A program made the position numbers and the translations under genes. DNA of 64,000 bases from Nansenia antarctica (Eukaryota > Chordata > Actinopteri > Argentiniformes > Microstomatidae): contig OZ022349.1 in the NCBI GenBank assembly GCA_963989245.1, forward strand, positions 33,907,616 to 33,971,615, written 5' to 3'. Positions 52,116-62,711 of this stretch are shown one piece after another. The notes under the pieces were generated by a model. The model did no database searches, was not told where the DNA came from, and worked only from the letters and a program-made list of their open reading frames with translations. Every line of letters starts with the position of its first letter. The stretch's first letter is position 1.

Positions 52116-53677
52116 ATGGACAAAGAGTCGGGCCCAAAGGCCGGAATGTTTAATGTAATTCGTTTTGCATGGAGAGACCAGACAGAGGACATCCAGCTGA
52201 GGGATACCTTCACCCGGGTGGTGTTGCTGGGGCACCTGAAACTGACGGTCCCGGAAATCTTTTGCCTCCAGGGCAATAGGCGGGAGAATGCCTTCGACGT
52301 GACTTTTCACTCGGCGGCCATGATCAGAAGGGTGATGGACATGGTTACCGTCGGGGCCGAGACCATGCCTCTGTCGCTCTACAGGGTGACAGACATGGGG
52401 AAAAATAATTTCAGGGTCATGACGGTGACCATGTTCAACGCTTATGTGAAGGATGAAGCTGTGGAGGGGTTCCTGAGCCGCTACTGCAAGGTCACGTCGG
52501 GGGCACGCCACATCAGGGACGCCCGGGGGATATGGACCAACACTCGTCAGTACCAGGTGCTCCTACGGCCAGAAGAGGGAGGCTTCGACGGCTACGCACA
52601 CCCCCCGGCACTTTTCTCGCTGGGGGCGGACAGGGGCAACCTGTACTATGCCCGGCAGGCCCCCTTCTGCAAAAAGTGTATGCAGACGGGTCACGGGCAG
52701 GGAGACTGCCCTGGGATGAGGTGCAGGAACTGCAACGCCAAGGACCACGTGGCAAAAGACTGCACCCAGCCCAGGGAATGCCACAGTTGTGGCCTGAGAG
52801 GACACTTGTTCAGGGACTGCCCAACCCGCCCTAAGCCGAAATCCTACGCCGATGCAGCAGGGGGGGCTAAGCAGAGGGACCAAGGAGCCGGAGGAGCACC
52901 GAGCGGAGGCGGCCCCAGCACCTCCACCCCCACAACCCCCCCCCGCCCCCAAACCCACCCCCCGCACCCGTCCCCCCCCCCCCGCACCCGTCCCTTCCCC
53001 CCCCCCCCTCCCCCCCTTCCTCCCCCCCCCCCTCCCCCCCCCGCCTCCCCCCCCCTCCCCCCCCCCTCCTCCCCCTTCCCCGCCCCCCCAGACTGAAGGA
53101 CCCGGAGAACCAACCTCCGGTAGCAGGCCCTGAGGTGGGTGAGGCCCTGGAGGCCCTGGAGGCCCTGGAGAGGAAGCTGAGTGCGGCCCGGGGGAAACAG
53201 ACCCTGGATGCCCTGGAGAGGGAGCTGAATGCGCTCCTGGGGGAAGAAGACCCGCCCCAGGTTTTCGTGACACCTCTGGGGGGCACGCAGCAGGAGTCGA
53301 CCCCCGGGAAGCAGCGGAAGAGGCAGCGGAAGAAGGAGAAGGACAAGGAGAGGAAAGCGGACAGGGGCCGCAGCAGGAGCCGCAGCAGGAGCCGCAGTGG
53401 GAGCAGTGAGGAGAGCCCGGGTGGGGGGCCTAAGCGAGTGAGTCATTATGACCCGCCGCGAGTGAGTCATGTGCAATTTCTGATCGCTGGTCCCCCTGCC
53501 CGGGGGGAAGGTGGAGAGGATCTGGGGGAGAGAGGGGGGCCTCAGGCGGTTCTGAGGATGCCGGAGCCCCCTGTCTCAAGCCCTACGTGGGCAACCCAGA
53601 TGGAAAGGGAGGAGGCTGCAAAAGCCATGGAGACTGACGGAATTCTTGATGAGGAGGACCCATACCCCTCGGGGTGA
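52116..53677 (+). pseudogene. Family C ORF1 (C3), frame-disrupted in the proline tract
   Basis: Start ATG 52116. Knuckles are intact, the third reading CHSCGLRGHLFRDC. The first frame stops at 53096. The C-terminal part, with EALEALEALERK and SR-rich segments, continues to 53677 in another frame with the same net shift (-1/+2) as in C1. The C-run lengths differ from C1, so the shift either predates the duplication or reflects repeated instability or poor base calling in poly-C. Confidence 0.78.
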
Positions 53678-53763
53678 TGTATAATGGGTTGTTGAGTTAT
53701 GATTCACATTGAGAACTGTGGTTGTCGGTTTTTGTTTGCTTGTTTGTTCTTAAATTACACATT

Positions 53764-56700
53764 ATGGATTTGGTTTTTGTTACGTTAAATGTGAGGGGTT
53801 TAAGAGACAGGGTGAAGAGGGCAGCAGTTTTTGGTTATTTATTGTCACTAGATTTCACTGTATGTTTTTTACAGGAGGTGCACTTAAGGGATGAGGGGGA
53901 TGTTAGAAAATTTAAGAGGGAGTGGGGTAGGGGGGAGTCCTTTTGGAGTGTGGGGGGGGTCCACTCATCGGGTGTAGGGATTCTGTTAGGGAACAGAGAG
54001 GTGAGGGTGGAGGGTACTTTTGTGGGGATGCAGGGTAGGGTGTTAGGATTAGATATTAGTGTAGGGGAGTGTAGGTTGAGGGTAGTTGGGGTATATGGGC
54101 CACAGGAGGCACAGGGCAGGAGGGAGATGGTAGACTGCCTTGTGCCCCTGTGTGCGACTAATAGACACTTGGTGGTGGGGGGTGATTTTAATATGGAACT
54201 AGGCAGGCGGGGGGAGGGCAGCGCTAAGGCCATGGGGTTACTGATGGCTAGCTGCGGGCTTGTGGATGGGGGGCTACACACCACACCACCACTGGCGGTT
54301 CCCACCTGGCGTAACTCGCGGGGGGTCGCGAGGAGGCTTGACTATTTGTTCATACCTAGGTCTTTGGGCCCTGTGGCCGGGCAGCATTTGCCTGTGTTTT
54401 TCTCAGATCACGACGGGGTGCTCCTACGGGTAGGTGCACCAGCCTGTGTCGTCGGAAGGGGGTATTGGAAGCTAGACAGGGAGATCCTTGGTGAGCGGGC
54501 TTTTGTCGAGGCACTCACCACCTACATACATGGGCTTAAGGGCCTCAGGCCCATGTTTGTGGGGGTGGTGGAGTGGTGGGAGGAGGTGAAGGTGAGGATG
54601 GCTAAGTTTAGCAGGGATTATTGTAAGAGGAGGGAAAGAGAAGGCAGGAGGGAAGTGGAGCGGCTGCAGCGGTTGCTCGACCTCGAGTACGAGGCCGGCA
54701 ACCTCGGGGGGTCGATCGACCAAGCCCGCTCCGCGGAACTCAAGGGCCGCCTCAGAGAGGCCTATGAGCGTAGGGCTAGAGCTCATTTAGAGCGAGCGCG
54801 CCAGGATTTCCTTGAGCAGGACGAGACCTGCTCAGCGGCGTTCTTTGCCTCTGTGAGGGCACGGCGCGCGCGCCAGACCCATCACGGGGTGAGAGACACT
54901 GGGGGGTCGGTGGTCAGGGAGCAGGGTCAGATGGTGCAGGCGGCCACCGAGTTTTATAGGGATTTCTTTAGGGAGAGAGAGGTAGATGAGGCTGGGGGGG
55001 AGGTTTTTTTAGCGCACCTGTCCCGGCGAGTGCCGGAGGACATCATGCAGGCGATGGAAGGCCCGATCACACTAGTGGAGGTCGAGCGGGCCCTCAAACG
55101 GATGGGGAAGGGGAAGGTGCCTGGGATGGACGGCCTGCCGGCAGAGTTTTACCTACAGTTATGGGGTATACTCGGCCCGGTGGTCGTCGAGGTTTTGACA
55201 TCCGTTCTCGAGACTGGGGTCATGGGCAAGTCAATGGCCGAAGGCGTGCTCTCCCTCCTGTATAAGAAGGGGGACGCCGCCGACCTTAACAACTGGAGGC
55301 CGTTGACAATGCTGTGTGTGGACTATAAGCTGTTGGCCAAGGTCATGGCTGACCGTCTGCGCGCAGCCCTTCCCTACGTCGTCCATGAGGACCAGACGTG
55401 TGGGATCGAGGGCCGCTCGATTAGGTGGAACCTTCAGCTGGTCAGGGACTCCATCGCCTGGGCTGAGGATAGGGACCTGCCTTTAATGGTGGCTGCACTC
55501 GATCAGGCCAAGGCCTTTGATCGGGTGCATAGGGGTTTTTTATTTAAAGTGATAGAGCAGATGGGTTTTGGGCCTAGATATAGGGGGTGGCTCAGCACAC
55601 TCTACAGGGGGGCGGGGTGCCGGGTGAGGGTGAACGGCCACCTGGGGGAGGTGTTTGGCCTCCCTTCGGGGGTCAGGCAAGGCTGCCCTCTCTCGGCGCT
55701 CCTGTACGTGCTGTACATGGAGCCTCTGGCGGCGGCCATTAGGGCTGACGCAGAGGTGGAGGGCTTGCTGGTGCCCGGCAGCGGTGGGCTGAGGGTCAAA
55801 CTGACCCAATATGCAGACGACACCACTCTGCTACTCTGCAGAGACTCATGCCTGCTCAGATGTCTCAAAATTTTTGACGATTTTACCCACGCGTCGGGAG
55901 CAGTCCTGAACCTGGGTAAGTCATCGGTCAAGTATTTTGGCCGGTGGAAGGGTAGGACGGATGCGCCTGGGGGAGTAGCTCTCTGCACTGGGCCCCTGAG
56001 GGTGCTCGGGGTCTGTTTTGAGTCCTCCGGCTCTGCGACGCTGAACTGGAACGCGAGAATCGCGGAGGTACAAGGGAGGTTGGTGCGGTGGAAGGCCAGG
56101 TCTTTGTCCTTTGGGGGCAAGGTCTTGGTCTTGAAAGTGGACATATTGCCTTCTCTCTTGTACCTGGCATATGTCTACCCGCTGCCTGCGAGCATGAGGA
56201 GACCCCTCATGCGGCTTGTTTTTCAGTTCATGTGGGGGGGAAGGCATGAGTACGTGGCCAGGGCCCGCATGCTCTCGGCCACCAGGGAGGGAGGTAGGGA
56301 TGTCCCCCACCTACCCCTCAAGCTAGACTCGCTGTTTGTCTCCTCTCTGCTGAAGGAGCTCGCTCACCCGGTAATCCATCCGTCCGGTTTTTTCCTGCGG
56401 CTTTTCTTTGCCTACCAGGGACGACACATTATGGAGTGGTCCAATGCGGGTCCTCGGGCGGAACAGCTGCCGTGGCACTTCAGCCATGCGGCGAAGTGGC
56501 TGCGTGCGCACCCCGAGGTTGAAGTTGCCCGTGTAGGTTTGGACCACAAGAGTATGTATGCTGTAGTGAGGCAGGGTGCCTGCACGGCCCCTGTGGTGGG
56601 CATCCCGGCGGCGGTCTGGGATGCAGTGCAGCTGCGGGGCCTGGACAATAGGCTCAAGGACCTGAACTGGTTATGCCTCCACAAGAGTCTGCCGGTGCGG

Positions 56701-57135
56701 GCCACCATGCACCAGCGTGGCCTGGCGCGATCCCCCTTATGCCCCCGGCTGGGCTGTAGCGGGGAGGAGAGTGTGCGTCATGCTTTATGGGACTGCGCCT
56801 TTGCTGGAGTGGTGTGGGCCCGGGCGGGAGGGCTGTTAGAGAAGGTTAGAGGGGGTTTTACCTTGTCATGGGCCAGAGTAGAGAGAGGGGTAGGGAGAGT
56901 GGGGGGTGGGAATAGGGAGAGATTCCTACTCTGGCTCATAGTTAGTTTGTTTAAGAGGGAGATATGGAGGTCGAGGCAGGAGGTGGTGGGGGCAGGGACA
57001 GCGACAGGGGTGGAAGGGATAGTGAGGAGGGTGGAAGGAGATTTGAGGGGGAGGATGAAGAGGGAGGAGAAGAAGTGGGGTCACCATGCGGCCCGGGAGC
57101 GGTGGAAAGGGGGGCTGGGACTTTTTTTGAGTTGA
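53764..57135 (+). CDS. Family C ORF2: APE endonuclease / reverse transcriptase (C3)
   Basis: 1123 aa from ATG 53764 (MDLVFVTLNVRG). Endonuclease: QEVHLRDE, VGGDFNMEL (D141), FSDHDG. Reverse transcriptase: GKVPGMDGLPAEFY, NNWRPLTMLCVDYK, LDQAKAFDRV, SGVRQGCPLSALLY and YADD at 683-686 (A in place of the M of families A and B). The C-terminal CPRLGCSGEESVRHALWDC is present. It keeps the four bases missing in C1 (about 54947-54950). Upstream in-frame codons back to 53722 lack a better ATG. This is the only family C ORF2 here that is open throughout, so it is a candidate source for mobilising C2-type copies. Confidence 0.93.
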   Translation: MDLVFVTLNVRGLRDRVKRAAVFGYLLSLDFTVCFLQEVHLRDEGDVRKFKREWGRGESFWSVGGVHSSGVGILLGNREVRVEGTFVGMQGRVLGLDISVGECRLRVVGVYGPQEAQGRREMVDCLVPLCATNRHLVVGGDFNMELGRRGEGSAKAMGLLMASCGLVDGGLHTTPPLAVPTWRNSRGVARRLDYLFIPRSLGPVAGQHLPVFFSDHDGVLLRVGAPACVVGRGYWKLDREILGERAFVEALTTYIHGLKGLRPMFVGVVEWWEEVKVRMAKFSRDYCKRREREGRREVERLQRLLDLEYEAGNLGGSIDQARSAELKGRLREAYERRARAHLERARQDFLEQDETCSAAFFASVRARRARQTHHGVRDTGGSVVREQGQMVQAATEFYRDFFREREVDEAGGEVFLAHLSRRVPEDIMQAMEGPITLVEVERALKRMGKGKVPGMDGLPAEFYLQLWGILGPVVVEVLTSVLETGVMGKSMAEGVLSLLYKKGDAADLNNWRPLTMLCVDYKLLAKVMADRLRAALPYVVHEDQTCGIEGRSIRWNLQLVRDSIAWAEDRDLPLMVAALDQAKAFDRVHRGFLFKVIEQMGFGPRYRGWLSTLYRGAGCRVRVNGHLGEVFGLPSGVRQGCPLSALLYVLYMEPLAAAIRADAEVEGLLVPGSGGLRVKLTQYADDTTLLLCRDSCLLRCLKIFDDFTHASGAVLNLGKSSVKYFGRWKGRTDAPGGVALCTGPLRVLGVCFESSGSATLNWNARIAEVQGRLVRWKARSLSFGGKVLVLKVDILPSLLYLAYVYPLPASMRRPLMRLVFQFMWGGRHEYVARARMLSATREGGRDVPHLPLKLDSLFVSSLLKELAHPVIHPSGFFLRLFFAYQGRHIMEWSNAGPRAEQLPWHFSHAAKWLRAHPEVEVARVGLDHKSMYAVVRQGACTAPVVGIPAAVWDAVQLRGLDNRLKDLNWLCLHKSLPVRATMHQRGLARSPLCPRLGCSGEESVRHALWDCAFAGVVWARAGGLLEKVRGGFTLSWARVERGVGRVGGGNRERFLLWLIVSLFKREIWRSRQEVVGAGTATGVEGIVRRVEGDLRGRMKREEKKWGHHAARERWKGGLGLFLS

Positions 57136-57373
57136 TATGCAGGTTTGCATCCTGACCCTCCACAAAAGGAGGGGGGGCAACAGGTTTTGTTTTTGTTTTA
57201 ATACAAATGGAATGTGATCATGAAAAGAAAGTGTTGGTTGTTTTGATTTGCGCTTAACCCCCCACAAAAGAACGGGGGGTAAACGTGTTTGATTATTTGT
57301 TTGTGAAGTTTTAATGGAAAGGGGGGAACAAGGTTCCCCGTGTAAGGAAAAATGAAAATAAAAACTTTAACAA

Positions 57374-57523
57374 TCTGTTCTTATCAGTTTAATATCTGAT
57401 ACGTCCCCTACCCGGGGACCATATATTAAATTGATTTTTGCAACAGGGAGCTGGAATCGGGGCTTGCTCCGTCCACTCCACGCATCGACCTGGTATTGCA
57501 GTACATCCAGAACGGTGCACTCC
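57374..57523 (+). pseudogene. U2 snRNA 3' part (nt 39-189) after C3, 1-nt deletion
   Basis: Matches U2 except CATCCAGAACGG for CATCCAGGAACGG near the 3' end. Confidence 0.88.
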
Positions 57524-57668
57524 TATCTCATGTGAAGAAGAAGAAGAAGAAGAAGAAGAAGAAGAACTCAAGGGCACACTAGTAGTGGTTGTGGTTCAGG
57601 CGGATTTGGAACTCACAACCTTCCGATCACAAGTCCAACTCACTATCCACTAGACCACCACTACCCAC

Positions 57669-57699
<31 letters not shown>

Positions 57700-58103
57700 A
57701 AGAAGAAGAAGAAGAAGAAGAAGAAGAAGAAGAAGAAGGAAGAAGAAGAAGAAGAAAAGAAAAAGAAGAAGAACCAAGGAAGAAGAAGAAGAAGAAGAAG
57801 AAGAACTCAAGGGCACACTAGTAGTGGTGTGGTTTCAGGCGGGATTTGAACTCACAACCTTCCGATCACAAGTCCAACTCACTATCCACTAGACCACCAC
57901 TACCCACTAAGAAGAAAGAAGAAGAAGAAGAAGAAGAAGAAGAAGAAGAAGAAGAAGAAGAAGAAGAAGAAGAAGAAGAAGAAGAAGAAGAAGAAGAAGA
58001 ACTCAAGGGCACACTAGTAGTGGTGTGGTTTCAGGCGGGATTTGAACTCACAACCTTCCGATCACAAGTCCAACTCACTATCCACTAGACCACCACTACC
58101 CAC

Positions 58104-58134
<31 letters not shown>

Positions 58135-58321
58135 AAGAAGAAGAAGAAGAAGAAGAAGAAGAAGAAGAAGAAGAAGAAGAAGAAGAAGAAGAAGAAGAAG
58201 AAGAAGAAGAAGAAGAAGAACTCAAGGGCACACTAGTAGTGGTGTGTTTCAGGCGGGATTTGAACTCACAACCTTCCGATCACAAGTCCAACTCACTATC
58301 CACTAGACCACCACTACCCAC

Positions 58322-58352
<31 letters not shown>

Positions 58353-58516
58353 AAGAAGAAGAAGAAGAAGAAGAAGAAGAAGAAGAAGAAGAAGAAGAAG
58401 AAGAAGAAGAAGAACTCAAGGGCACACTAGTAGTGGTGTGGTTTCAAGCGGGATTTGAACTCACAACCTTCCGATCACAAGTCCAACTCACTATCCACTA
58501 GACCACCACTACCCAC

Positions 58517-58547
<31 letters not shown>

Positions 58548-58654
58548 AAGAACTGAAGGGCACACTAGTAGTGGTGTGGTTTCAGGCGGGATTTGAACTC
58601 ACAACCTTCCAATCACAAGTCCAACTCACTATCCACTAGACCACCACTACCCAC
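57524..58654 (-). repeat. SINE-like/(TTC)n array, irregular
   Basis: Five full units and the boundary unit, with more small indels than elsewhere (GGTTGTGGTTCAGGCGGATTTGG at 57588-57610, broken up here as GGTTGTGGTTCAGG and CGGATTTGG; AAAAGAAAAAG near 57753; GTGTGTTTC near 58243). These could be local decay or lower sequence quality. Confidence 0.85.
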
Positions 58655-58755
58655 AAAAAACGCACAAGCCTTTCGCCTTTTACTAAAGACTTCTGTGGAG
58701 AGGAACACTTACGAGTTCAAGCTATTTTTGGCAGGCTCTGCGTCTCGCTGAGCCC
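58655..58755 (+). pseudogene. U5 snRNA-like segment, 5'-truncated
   Basis: Same layout as the other units. Confidence 0.85.
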
Positions 58756-58886
58756 ATATCCGTGTTTCAAGGTAAGCAGGTGGGGGTCACAGGTCACAGG
58801 TCACAGGTCACAGGTCACAGGTCAACCCATTTTTCACACTTTGACCATAATGGCGGCGGAGGTGGGCGCGGTTCAATTTATGGGTT
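58756..58886 (+). promoter_or_regulatory. U2 snRNA 5' flank
   Basis: (GGTCACA)n and the PSE-like segment; GTAAGCAGG replaces GTAAGCCAGG (1-nt deletion). Confidence 0.6.
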
Positions 58887-59075
58887 ATCGCTTCTCGGCC
58901 TTTTGGCTAAGATCAAGTGTAGTATCTGTTCTTATCAGTTTAATATCTGATACGTCCCCTACCCGGGGACCATATATTAAATTGATTTTTGCAACAGGGA
59001 GCTGGAATCGGGGCTTGCTCCGTCCACTCCACGCATCGACCTGGTATTGCAGTACATCCAGGAACGGTGCACTCC
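58887..59075 (+). ncRNA. RNU2: U2 spliceosomal snRNA, intact copy
   Basis: Full length and uninterrupted; by eye the same as the copy at 9020. Confidence 0.95.
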
Positions 59076-59251
59076 TATCTCATGTGAAGAAGAAGAAGAA
59101 GAAGAAGAAGAAGAAGAAGAAGAAGAAGAAGAAGAAGAAGAAGAACTCAAGGGCACACTAGTAGTGGTGTGGTTTCAGGCGGGGATTTGAACTCACAACC
59201 TTCCGATCACAAGTCCAACTCACTATCCACTAGACCACCACTACCCACTAA

Positions 59252-59298
<47 letters not shown>

Positions 59299-59701
59299 AG
59301 AAGAAGAAGAAGAAGAAGAAGAAGAAGAAGAAGAAGAAGAAGAAGAAGAAGAAGAAGAAGAAGAAGAAGAAGAAGAAGAACTCAAGTAGTGGTGTGGTTT
59401 CAGGCGGGATTTGAACTCACAACCTTCCGATCACAAGTCCAACTCACTATCCACTAGACCACCAGAACTCAAGGGCACACTAGTAGTGGTGTGGTTTCAG
59501 GCGGGATTTGAACTCACAACCTTCCGATCACAAGTCCATCTCACTATCCACTAGACCACCACTACCCACTAAGAAGAAGAAGAAGAAGAAGAAGAAGAAC
59601 TCAAGGGCACACTAGTAGTGGTGTGGTTTCAGGCGGGATTTGAACTCACAACCTTCCGATCACAAGTCCAACTCACTATCCACTAGACCACCACTACCCA
59701 C

Positions 59702-59732
<31 letters not shown>

Positions 59733-59842
59733 AAGAAGAACTCAAGGGCACACTAGTAGTGGTGTGGTTTCAGGCGGGATTTGAACTCACAACCTTCCGA
59801 TCACAAGTCCAACTCACTATCCACTAGACCACCACTACCCAC

Positions 59843-59873
<31 letters not shown>

Positions 59874-59980
59874 AAGAACTGAAGGGCACACTAGTAGTGG
59901 TGTGGTTTCAGGCGGGATTTGAACTCACAACCTTCCAATCACAAGTCCAACTCACTATCCACTAGACCACCACTACCCAC
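59076..59980 (-). repeat. SINE-like/(TTC)n spacer
   Basis: Begins with two long AAG runs (about 59084-59144 and 59251-59380, the latter with an AGAGGAAG interruption). It contains CAAGTAGTGG and CAAGTCCATCTC variants that also occur at about 61030 and 61175 and at 8333 and 8480. Ends with a boundary-variant unit. Confidence 0.9.
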
Positions 59981-60081
59981 AAAAAACGCACAAGCCTTTC
60001 GCCTTTTACTAAAGACTTCTGTGGAGAGGAACACTTACGAGTTCAAGCTATTTTTGGCAGGCTCTGCGTCTCGCTGAGCCC
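59981..60081 (+). pseudogene. U5 snRNA-like segment, 5'-truncated
   Basis: Same layout as the other units. Confidence 0.85.
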
Positions 60082-60213
60082 ATATCCGTGTTTCAAGGTA
60101 AGCCAGGTGGGGGTCACAGGTCACAGGTCACAGGTCACAGGTCACAGGTCAACCCATTTTTCACACTTTGACCATAATGGCGGCGGAGGTGGGCGCGGTT
60201 CAATTTATGGGTT
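60082..60213 (+). promoter_or_regulatory. U2 snRNA 5' flank
   Basis: Six GGTCACA repeats and the PSE-like segment. Confidence 0.6.
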
Positions 60214-60402
60214 ATCGCTTCTCGGCCTTTTGGCTAAGATCAAGTGTAGTATCTGTTCTTATCAGTTTAATATCTGATACGTCCCCTACCCGGGGACCAT
60301 ATATTAAATTGATTTTTGCAACAGGGAGCTGGAATCGGGGCTTGCTCCGTCCACTCCACGCATCGACCTGGTATTGCAGTACATCCAGGAACGGTGCACT
60401 CC
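60214..60402 (+). ncRNA. RNU2: U2 spliceosomal snRNA, intact copy
   Basis: Full length. Its downstream junction (GAAGAAAAACTCAAG at about 60428) is shared with the next unit, 1647 bp away. Confidence 0.95.
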
Positions 60403-60921
60403 TATCTCATGTGAAGAAGAAGAAGAAGAAGAAAAACTCAAGGGCACACTAGTAGTGGTGTGGTTTCAGGCGGGATTTGAACTCACAACCTTCCGATCAC
60501 AAGTCCAACTCACTATCCACTAGACCACCACTACCCACGAAGAAGAAGAAGAAGAAGAAGAAGAAGAAGAAGAAGAAGAAGAAGAAGAAGAAGAAGAAGA
60601 AGAAGAAGAAGAAGAAGAAGAAGAAGAAGAAGAAGAAGAAGAAGAAGAAGAAGAAGAAGAGAAGAAGAAGAAGAAGAAGAAGAAGAAGAAGAAGAAGAAG
60701 AAGAAGAAGAAGAAGAGAAGAAAAGAAGAAGAAGAAGAGAAGAAGAAGAAGAAGAAGAAGAAGAAGAAGAAGAAGAAGAAGAAGAAGAAGAAGAAGAAGA
60801 AGAAGAAGAAGAAGAACTCAAGGGCACACTAGTAGTGGTGTGGTTTCAGGCGGGATTTGAACTCACAACCTTCCGATCACAAGTCCAACTCACTATCCAC
60901 TAGACCACCACTACCCACTAA

Positions 60922-60966
<45 letters not shown>

Positions 60967-61346
60967 AGAAGAAGAAGAAGAAGAAGAAGAAGAAGAAGAA
61001 GAAGAAGAAGAAGAAGAAGAAGAAGAACTCAAGTAGTGGTGTGGTTTCAGGCGGGATTTGAACTCACAACCTTCCGATCACAAGTCCAACTCACTATCCA
61101 CTAGACCACCAGAACTCAAGGGCACACTAGTAGTGGTGTGGTTTCAGGCGGGATTTGAACTCACAACCTTCCGATCACAAGTCCATCTCACTATCCACTA
61201 GACCACCACTACCCACTAAGAAGAAGAAGAAGAAGGAAGAAGAACTCAAGGGCACACTAGTAGTGGTGTGGTTTCAGGCGGGATTTGAACTCACAACCTT
61301 CCGATCACAAGTCCAACTCACTATCCACTAGACCACCACTACCCAC

Positions 61347-61377
<31 letters not shown>

Positions 61378-61486
61378 AAGAAGAACTCAAGGGCACACTA
61401 GTAGTGGTGTGGTTTCAGGCGGGATTTGAACTCACAACCTTCGATCACAAGTCCAACTCACTATCCACTAGACCACCACTACCCAC

Positions 61487-61517
<31 letters not shown>

Positions 61518-61627
61518 AAGAAGAACTGAAGGGCACACTAGTAGTGGTGTGGTTTCAGGCGGGATTTGAACTCACAACCTTCCAATCACAAGTCCAACTC
61601 ACTATCCACTAGACCACCACTACCCAC
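60403..61627 (-). repeat. SINE-like/(TTC)n spacer
   Basis: A very long purine run (about 60537-60815) has several AGAGAAG interruptions. It is followed by units carrying the same marker variants as the preceding spacer and a CTTCGATC deletion near 61440. Confidence 0.9.
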
Positions 61628-61728
61628 AAAAAACGCACAAGCCTTTCGCCTTTTACTAAAGACTTCTGTGGAGAGGAACACTTACGAGTTCAAGCTATTT
61701 TTGGCAGGCTCTGCGTCTCGCTGAGCCC
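61628..61728 (+). pseudogene. U5 snRNA-like segment, 5'-truncated
   Basis: Same layout as the other units. Confidence 0.85.
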
Positions 61729-61860
61729 ATATCCGTGTTTCAAGGTAAGCCAGGTGGGGGTCACAGGTCACAGGTCACAGGTCACAGGTCACAGGTCAAC
61801 CCATTTTTCACACTTTGACCATAATGGCGGCGGAGGTGGGCGCGGTTCAATTTATGGGTT
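61729..61860 (+). promoter_or_regulatory. U2 snRNA 5' flank
   Basis: Six GGTCACA repeats and the PSE-like segment. Confidence 0.6.
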
Positions 61861-62049
61861 ATCGCTTCTCGGCCTTTTGGCTAAGATCAAGTGTAGTATC
61901 TGTTCTTATCAGTTTAATATCTGATACGTCCCCTACCCGGGGACCATATATTAAATTGATTTTTGCAACAGGGAGCTGGAATCGGGGCTTGCTCCGTCCA
62001 CTCCACGCATCGACCTGGTATTGCAGTACATCCAGGAACGGTGCACTCC
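61861..62049 (+). ncRNA. RNU2: U2 spliceosomal snRNA, intact copy
   Basis: Full length; the last U2 gene in the window, exactly 1647 bp after the previous one. Confidence 0.95.
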
Positions 62050-62542
62050 TATCTCATGTGAAGAAGAAGAAGAAGAAGAAAAACTCAAGGGCACACTAGT
62101 AGTGGTGTGGTTTCAGGCGGGATTTGAACTCACAACCTTCCGATCACAAGTCCAACTCACTATCCACTAGACCACCACTACCCACGAAGAAGAAGAAGAA
62201 GAAGAAGAAGAAGAAGAAGAAGAAGAAGAAGAAGAAGAAGAAGAAGAAGAAGAAGAAGAAGAAGAAGAAGAAGAAGAAGAAGAAGAAGAAGAAGAAGAAG
62301 AAGAAGAAGAAGAAGAAGAAGAAGAAGAAGAAGAAGAAGAAGAAGAAGAAGAAGAAGAAGAAGAAGAAGAAGAAGAAGAAGAAGAAGAAGAAGAAGAAGA
62401 AGAAGAAGAAGAAGAAGAAGAAGAAGAAGAAGAAGAAGAACTCAAGGGCACACTAGTAGTGGTGTGGTTTCAGGCGGGATTTGAACTCACAACCTTCCGA
62501 TCACAAGTCCAACTCACTATCCACTAGACCACCACTACCCAC

Positions 62543-62573
<31 letters not shown>

Positions 62574-62680
62574 AAGAACTCAAGGGCACACTAGTAGTGG
62601 TGTGGTTTCAGGCGGGATTTGAACTCACAACCTTCCGATCACAAGTCCAACTCACTATCCACTAGACCACCACTACCCAC

Positions 62681-62711
<31 letters not shown>

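Larger units (their letters stand above)
52045..57373 (+). mobile_element. Family C non-LTR retrotransposon, nearly complete (copy C3)
   Basis: Same borders as C1 (TGAGCAGAG... to TTTAACAA) and the same B neighbour. ORF2 is intact; ORF1 is frame-disrupted in the C-rich tract. If the disruption is real, the copy could supply ORF2 but not a full ORF1 product. Confidence 0.9.

Noticed and set aside
20066..57373. Assignment to Utopia, the other known U2-specific non-LTR lineage
   Set aside because: Utopia is an R2/NeSL-type element with a restriction-like endonuclease. All ORF2 proteins here have an N-terminal APE-type endonuclease (GGDFN, SDH) and a separate ORF1, as in the Tx1/Keshi group.
57584..57790. 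A novel divergent repeat type in the first units after C3
   Set aside because: The differences are single-base indels against an otherwise uniform array, better explained by local decay or low base quality.
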